Positions 57,525 through 64,000 of a DNA stretch of 64,000 nucleotides are shown one piece after another. This DNA is from Panulirus ornatus. Its lineage: Eukaryota; Arthropoda; Malacostraca; Decapoda; Palinuridae. The notes under the pieces were generated by a model, which searched no databases, was not told the origin of the DNA, and saw only the letters and a list, made by a program, of their open reading frames with translations. Both the position numbers and the translations under genes were made by a program. The DNA is taken from positions 26,732,189 through 26,796,188 of the forward strand of contig NC_092234.1 of the NCBI RefSeq assembly GCF_036320965.1. Direction: 5' to 3'. Positions within the stretch are counted from its first letter, which is position 1. Each line of letters begins with the position of its first letter.

Positions 57525-60500
57525 TCGTGATCATTCGTGTTCAGACTGAGCAGAGTGTGAGCAGTTGTGACCAGACTGAACAGAGCGTGAGCAGCCATAG
57601 TCAGACTCAGCAGAGTGTGAGCAGTCTTGATCACACTGAGCAGTTAGTGAGCAGTCGTAGTCAGACTGAGCAGAGTGTGACCAGTCGTGGTCAGACGGGC
57701 AGTGTGTGGGCAGTCGTGGTGAAACTAAGAGGAGTGTTAGCAGTCGTGGTCAGACTGAGCTGAGTGTGAGGAGCCGGGGTCAGACTGAGCAGAGAGTGAG
57801 CAGTCGTGGTCAGACTGAGCAGAGTGTGAGCAGTCGTAGTCAGGCTGAGCTGAATGTGAGAAGCCGTAGTCAGACTGAGCACGGTGTGAGCAGTCGTGTT
57901 CAAACTGAGAAGAGTAAGAGCAGTCGTGTTCAGAGCGTGAGCAACCGTGGTCAGACTGAGCAGAGTTTGAGCAGTCGGAGTCAGGTTGAGCTGAATGTGA
58001 GAAGCCGTAGTCAGACTGAGCACGGTGTGAGCAGTCGTGTTCAGGCTAAGAAGAGTGTGAGCAGTCGTGTTCAGAGCATGAGCAACCATGGTCGTACTGA
58101 GCTGAGTGTGAGAAATGGTCACACTGAACATATACTGAGCAGTCGTGGTCAAACTGAGCAGAGAGTGAGCAGTCGTGGTCAGACTGAGCACAGTGTCAGC
58201 ATTCGTTTTCAGAATGAGCAGAGTGTGAGCAGTCGTGGTCAGAATGAGCAGAGCGTGAGCAGCCGTGGTAAAACCGAGTTGGGTATGAGTAGTCATGGTC
58301 AGACTGAGCAGAGAGTGAGCAGTCATGGTCAGATTGAGCAGAATATGAGCAGTCGTGGTCAGACTGAGCAGAGTGTGAGCAGTCGTGGTTAGACTGAGTA
58401 GAGTGTAAGCAGTCGCGGTCAGAGAGCGGGCAACCGTAGTTAGACTGAGCTGAGCGTGAGAAGAAGTGGTCACATTGAGGAGAGAGTGAGCAGTCATGGT
58501 AAGACAAGGCACAGTGTGAGCAGCCATGATCATACTGAGCAGAATGTGAGCAGTCGTGGTCAGACTAAGCAGAGTGTGAGCAATCGTGGTCAGACTGAGA
58601 GTGCGAGCAGTCGTGGTCAGACTGAACAGAGTTTAAGCAGCCAAGGTCAGACTGAGCAGTGAGTGAAAATCGTGGTTAGACTGAGCACAGTGTGATCAGT
58701 CGTGGTTAGACTGGGCAGAGTGTAGGCAGTCGTGGTGAAACTAGGCAGTTTTAGCAACCGTGGTCAGACTGAGCAGAGTGTGAGCAGTCGTGTTCAGAGC
58801 GTGAGCAACCGTGGTCAAACTGATCTGAGAGTGAGAAGCCGTGGTCAGACTGAGCAGAGAGTTGAGCAGTTGTAGTAGTCTGATTGAGCAGAGTGGGAGC
58901 AGTCATGTTCAGAGTGAGCAGCCATGGTCAGACTGAGCTGAGTGTGAGAAGTGATCACACTGAGCAGAGACTAAGCCGTCGTGGTCACACTGGGCAGTTG
59001 TGGTGAAACTGAGCAGTGTTAGGAGCCGTGGTCAGACTGAGAAGAGTGTGAGCAGTCGTGCTCAGAGCGTGAGCAACTGGACAGACTGAGGAGAGTGAGA
59101 GCAGCCTTGGTCAGACTGATAAGACTGTAAGCAGTCGTGTTTAGACTTTGCAGAATGTGAGCAGTCGTGGTCAGATTGAGCAGAGTACGAGCTGTCGTAG
59201 TCAGACTGATAAGGTGTAAGCAGTCGTGGTTAGACTGAGCAGAGCGTGAGCAGTCCTGGTCAGAGCATAAGCAACCGTGGTTAGACTGAATTGAGTGTGG
59301 GAAGAAGTGGTCACACTGAGAAGAGGCTGTACAGTTGTGGTCAGACTGGGCACATTGCGAGCAGCCGTGGTAAGACTGAGCAGAATTTGAGCAGTCGCGG
59401 TCAGACTGAGCAGAGAATGAACAGTAATGGTCAGACTGAAAGAGTGTGAGCATTCGTGGTCAGAATGAGCAAAGTGTGAGCAGCCATGGTTAGACTAGCA
59501 GTGAGTGAGCAGTCGTGGTCAGACTCAGCAGAGTGTGACCAGTCGTGGTCAGACTGGGCATAGAGTGGGCAGGAGTGGTGAAAAACTAAGCAGTGTTAGC
59601 AGCCGTGGTCAGACTGGGCAGAGTGTAAGCAGACGTGATCAGACTGAGCAGAGTATGAGCAGTCGCGATCAGACTGAGAAGAGTGTGAGCAGTCGTGGTT
59701 AGACTGAGCAAAGTATGAGCAGATATGAGCAGTCGTGGTCAGACTAAAAAGAGTGTGAGCAGTCGTGGCCAGAGTGAGAAGAGTGTGAGCAGTTCCGGTT
59801 AGACTGAGCAAAGTGTGAGCAGTCGTTGTCAGACTGAGTACAGAGTGAGCGGTTGTTGTCAGACTGGGCACAGTGTGAGCGGCCGTGGTCAGATTGAGCA
59901 GAAAGTTAGCAGTCGTAGTCAGACTGAACAGAATATCAGCAGTCGTGCACAGATTGAGTAGAGTATGAGCAGTCGTGGTCACACTGAGCAGAGCGTGAGC
60001 AGCCGTGGTCAAACTGAGTTGAGTGTGAGCAGCCATGGTCAGACTGAGCAGAGTGTGAGGAGGCATGGTCAGGTTGAGCAGAGTGTGAGCAGTTGTGGTC
60101 AGACTGAGCAGAATGTGAACAGTCGTAGTCAGACTGGGCAGAGTATGAGCAGTTGTGGTCAGACTGAGAAGATTATGAGCAGTCGTGGTCAGACTAAGCA
60201 GACTGTAAGCAGTCGTACTCAGTCTGTGCACAGTGTGAGCAGTTGTGTTCAGACTGAGGACAGAGTGAGAAGTCGTGGTGAAATTAGACAGAGTGTAAGC
60301 AGTCGTGTTCAAACTGATCAGAGTGTGAGCAGTCGTGGTCAGACTGAATAATGTGTGACCAGTTGTGTTCAGACTAAGAAGACTGTGAGCGGTCGTGTTC
60401 AAACTAAGACTGCAAGCGGTCGTGTTCAGACTGTCCAGAGTGTGAACAGTCGTGGTCAGACTGAGTAGACTGTAAGCAGCAATGGTCAGACTGAGCAGAG

Positions 60501-63500
60501 TGAGAGCAGACGTGTTCAAACTGAGCAGAATTTGAGCAGTCACATTCAGACTAAGCAGAGTGTGAGCAGTCGTCTTCAGACTGTGGAGATTGTGAGCAGT
60601 CGTGGTCAGATTGAGCAGAGTGTGAGTAGACGTGGTCAGACTGAGTAAAGTGTGAGCAGTCATGTTCAGAATGAGCAAAGTATGACAATTCAAGTCGTGG
60701 TCAGACTGAAGAAAGTATGACAACCAAAGTAGTGGTCAGATTGAGGAGAGTGTAAGCAGTCATAATCAGATCAAGCAGCGTGTTAGCAATCGTCTCCAGA
60801 CTGAGAAAAGTGTGAGCAGTCATGTTCAGTGTGTTCAGAGTGTAAGCAGCTGTGGTCAGACTGTGGACAGTGTGAGCAGTCGTGGTCAAACTGGACAGAG
60901 TGCAAGAAGTGTTCAGACTGATCATAGTGTGAGCAGACGTGGTCAGACTGAATGATGCGTGACCAGTCATTTTCAGACTGGGAATACTGTGAGCAGTCGT
61001 GTTCAGACTGCTCAGAGTGTGAGCAGTCGTGGCCAGACTGGGCAGACTTTGAGCAGCAATGATCAGACTGAACAGAGTGTGAGCAGACGTGTTCAGACTG
61101 AGTAGCATTTGAGTGGTCGTGTTCAGATTGAGCAGTGTGTGAGCAATCGTGGTCAGACTGAGCAGAGTGTGAGCAATCGTCTTCAGACATAGGAGATTGT
61201 GAGCAGTCGTGATTAGACTGAGCAGGGTGTGAGCAGTCGTATTCAGACTAAATAAAGTGTGAGCAGTCGTGTTCAGACCGAGCAGGGTATGACAACTCAA
61301 GTAGTGGTCAGAGTGAGAAGAGTGTAATCAGTCATAGTCAGACTGAGCAGGGTGTTAACAGTCGTTGTTAGACTGAGCAGTGTAAGCACTCGTGTTCAGA
61401 CTGAGCAGAATTTTAGCAGTCGTGTTCAGACTAAGCAAAGCATAAACAGCCATGGTCAGACTGCGCAGAGTGTGAAGAGTCTTGTCCAGACTAAGCAGAA
61501 TTTAAGCAGTCGAGTTCAGACTGATCAGTGTGCGAGCAGTCGTGGTCAGACTGTAGAGAGTGAGAGCAGTCGTGTTCAGACTGAGGAGATTATGAGCAGT
61601 TGTGGTCAGACTGAGCAGAGTGTGGCAGCCGTGGTCAGACTTTGCAGACTGTGAGCATTCGTGTTCAGACTGTGCAGAGTGTGAGCAGCCATGGTCAGAC
61701 TGAGCAGAGTGTGAGCTGTCGTTTTATGACTGAGCAGAGTATGAGCAGTTGTGGTCAGACTGAGGAGAGTGCGAGCAGTCTTGGTCAGACTGAGGAGACT
61801 GTGAGCAGCCGTGTTCAGACTGTGCAGTGTGATCAGTCGTGGTCAGACTGAGCAGAGTCTAGACAGACGTGGTCAGACTGATAAAGTATGATCAGTCGTG
61901 GTCAGACTCTCCAGAGTGTGAGAAGTCATGTTCAGACTGAGTAAAGTGTGTGTATCCATGGTCAGACTGAGGAGATTGTGAGTAGCCGTTGTCACACTGA
62001 GTACAGTGTGAGCAGCCATGGTCAGACTGAGGAGAGTGTAAGCAGTTACGGTCAGACTAAGGAGAATATGAGTTGTGATCAGACAGAGCAAAGTTTGAGC
62101 GCAGACTGAGGAGAGTGTCAGCAGTCGTGGTCAGACTAAGGGGAGTGTCAGCAGTCATGGTCAAACTGAGTACAGTGTGAGCAGCCATGGCAAGACTGAG
62201 AAGAGTGTGAGCAGTCGTGTTCAGACTGAGCAGAATGTGAGCAGGTGTGATCAGAATGAGTAAAGTGTGAGCAGTCATGGTAAGACTGAGCAGAGTCTAA
62301 GTAGTCGTGCTCAGACTGAGCAGAATGAGAGCAGTCCTACTCAGACTGATCAGACTGTGAGCATTCGAGTTCAGACTGGGTAGAGTGTGAGCAGTCGTGG
62401 TCAGACTAAGTAGAGTGTGAGCAGCCATGGTCAGGCTGAGCAGAGTGTGAGCTATCGTGTTCTGACTGAGCTGAATGTGAGCAGGTGTGGTCAGACTGAG
62501 TAGAGTGAAAGCAGTCACAGCCAGAGTGAGAAGAGTGTGAGCAGTCGTTGTCAGAGTAAGCAGAGTGTAAGCAGTCGTGTTCAGACTGAGCAGAGTGTAA
62601 GCAGTCGTTTTCAAACTGAACAGAGTATGAGTGGTTGTGGTCAGATTGAAGAGAGCGCAAGCAGTCGTGGTCAGATTGAGGAGACTGTGATCAGTCATGG
62701 TCAGACTGTGCTGAGTGTAAGCAGTTATTTTCAGACTGAGCAGAGTATGAGTATTTGTGGTCAGACTGAGGAGAGTGTGAGCAGTCGTGGTCAGACTGAC
62801 CAAAGTGTGAGCAGTCTTGTTCAGACTGAGCAATAGTGTGTGCATACATGGTCAGACTGAAGAGATTGTGAGCAGTCGTGGTTACACAGAGCGATCATGA
62901 TTGTGAACAACAATGGTCAGACTGAGTAGAGTGTGAGCTTTACGGTCAGACTGAGTAGAGTGTGAGCATTACGGTCAGACTGAGGAGAGTATGAGTAGTC
63001 TTGATCAGACAAAGCATACTTTGAGCTGTCGTGTTCAAACTGAGCAGAGTGTGAGCAGGAGTGGAAAGTTTGAGTAGAATGTGAGCAGCCGAGGTCAGAC
63101 TGAGCAGAGCGTGAGCAGTCGTGTTCAGACTGAGCAAATTGTGAGCTGGCTTGGTCAGACTGAGTAGAGAATGAACAGTCATGGTCAGACTGGGTAGAGA
63201 GTTAACAGTCCGTGTCAGACTGATCAGAGTATAATCAGTCGTGTTCAGGCTAAGCAGAGTTTGAACAGTCGTGTTCAGACTGAGCACTGATTGAGCAGTT
63301 TTGGTCAGACTGAGCAGTGTGAGAGCAGTCGTGGTCAAACTGAGTAGAGTGTGAGAAGCAGTGTTCAGACTAAGCAAAGTGTAAGCAATCGTGTCCAGAC
63401 AAAGCAACGTGTGAGCAGTCGCGTTTAGACTGAGCAAAGTGTGAGCAGTTGTGTTCAGAGTGAGTACTGTTTGAGCAGTCGTAGTCAGACTGAGCAGAGT

Positions 63501-63535
63501 GTGAGCAGTCGTGGTCAGACTAAGCAGAGTGGGAG
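57525..63535. repeat. 30-bp minisatellite, about 200 units over 6 kb
   Basis: Head-to-tail units of about 30 bases have consensus GTGAGCAGTCGTGGTCAGAC followed by TGAGCAGAGT. Variation is high at fixed positions (CGTGGT/CGTGTT/CATGGT) and occasional units are shortened by about nine bases. A 141-base higher-order repeat is visible near 57,861 and 58,002. Because 30 is divisible by three, several frames are open for long stretches: plus strand SSRGQTEQSV-type decapeptides (for example 57,706-58,392), minus strand LLSLTTTAHT-type (59,596-60,723, 375 codons). Each frame is repeatedly interrupted, so I treat it as satellite DNA. Confidence 0.95.
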
Positions 63536-64000
63536 CTTTTACACCGCGTTTACCTCGTTGATCTTTTCAGATTCGGCCACGGAGGACAAGCACCGTGCAG
63601 TTCCCGAGGACAAGCAGAGCAAGACATTGTGAAGCTGTTGGTCTGGCGAGCATTGCTAGCGCCACCATCCCAACGATCCTCATCAGGCAGATACGACGGC
63701 AACTTCTCTTTGTTTACCATTTGTACACTCTTTTTCTTAAGCACTGCTGTCCGGCGGTCCGGCGATTTACTGAGAACGGTACGACACGAAATATCTGTGT
63801 CTCAAGATTTTTGCGCCAACGGTGTCGGGTAAGTCAAGGGTACCTAGCCTCTTCGACGGTGGCCGCCGTGGACGTTTCGTCTCTTTGGTATTATCTGACT
63901 GTCTACATAGCAACCCATAGCACTCCTTTGTGATAAACCTGTCCAATGAACAAGATAAGGATTCTGTGTGTTCTCTAGGCTACGGATTAAGTTTTGTGTG
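63536..64000. other. Unassigned right edge
   Basis: The minisatellite stops abruptly at about 63,535. A pyrimidine-rich acceptor-like site (TTGATCTTTTCAG) ends at about 63,570, followed by a somewhat GC-rich stretch, but no recognisable protein motif follows. A 112-codon frame at 63,595-63,933 has no known domain. Confidence 0.4.

Noticed and set aside
59596..60723. 375-codon minus-strand frame as a repetitive secreted or mucin-like gene
   Set aside because: Other frames of the same array are equally open, the frame breaks every few hundred bases with out-of-frame indels, and no start context or signal peptide is seen.
57527..63500. CRISPR array
   Set aside because: There is no alternation of constant repeat and unique spacer; units are contiguous, and the context is a eukaryotic genome.

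Overview
The window looks like repeat-saturated genomic DNA of an arthropod, most likely a decapod crustacean. That inference rests on one recognisable host gene, a secreted single-domain chitin-binding (peritrophin-A/CBM14) cuticle-type protein with an arthropod-style intron after the signal peptide. It also rests on the mix of RTE-like LINEs, Penelope-like elements, hAT DNA transposons and very long (TA)n tracts. No RNA gene, CRISPR array or bacterial-style operon is visible. The species cannot be fixed from the sequence alone.

Layout. 1-2,060 has no recognisable gene. 2,060-15,859 is a graveyard of decayed copies of one LINE family on both strands, broken by two 100-base assembly gaps (9,106-9,205 and 15,860-15,959). 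Many changes there are homopolymer expansions, so poor consensus quality may add to the decay. 15,960-17,600 holds the chitin-binding protein gene with a TATA box, a two-exon core and a possible third exon. 17,600-25,540 is mostly single-copy-like non-coding DNA with one short non-autonomous element, a (GT)n tract, an 18-bp minisatellite (23.0-23.9 kb), a small hAT-like candidate and an (ATT)n/(ATC)n tract. 25,540-54,722 is a dense nest of LINE copies, short LINE-derived elements and Penelope-like elements, with (TA)n tracts at most boundaries. 54,723-57,110 is a Penelope-like copy split by a 1,487-bp hAT element with inverted termini and an 8-bp target duplication. 57,525-63,535 is a 6-kb minisatellite with a 30-bp unit. 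The last 465 bases are unassigned.

How the parts relate. One LINE family (a single ORF of about 998 codons: AP endonuclease, reverse transcriptase, C-terminal tail domain) accounts for roughly half the window. A 240-bp element, present in six near-complete plus-strand copies, has the LINE 5' leader at its head and a LINE-like 3' end at its tail, like the RIME/ingi pair of trypanosomes. One LINE copy (37,478-38,757) has an abrupt run of almost exclusively A-to-G changes on the sense strand, the pattern expected if an ADAR-edited LINE transcript was reverse transcribed and inserted. Close by, 46.2-47.5 kb is a near-perfect 640-bp-arm inverted repeat of LINE sequence, which could form double-stranded RNA if transcribed, or could be an assembly foldback. 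The edited copy, the head-plus-tail element and the inverted repeat are the observations most worth following up.
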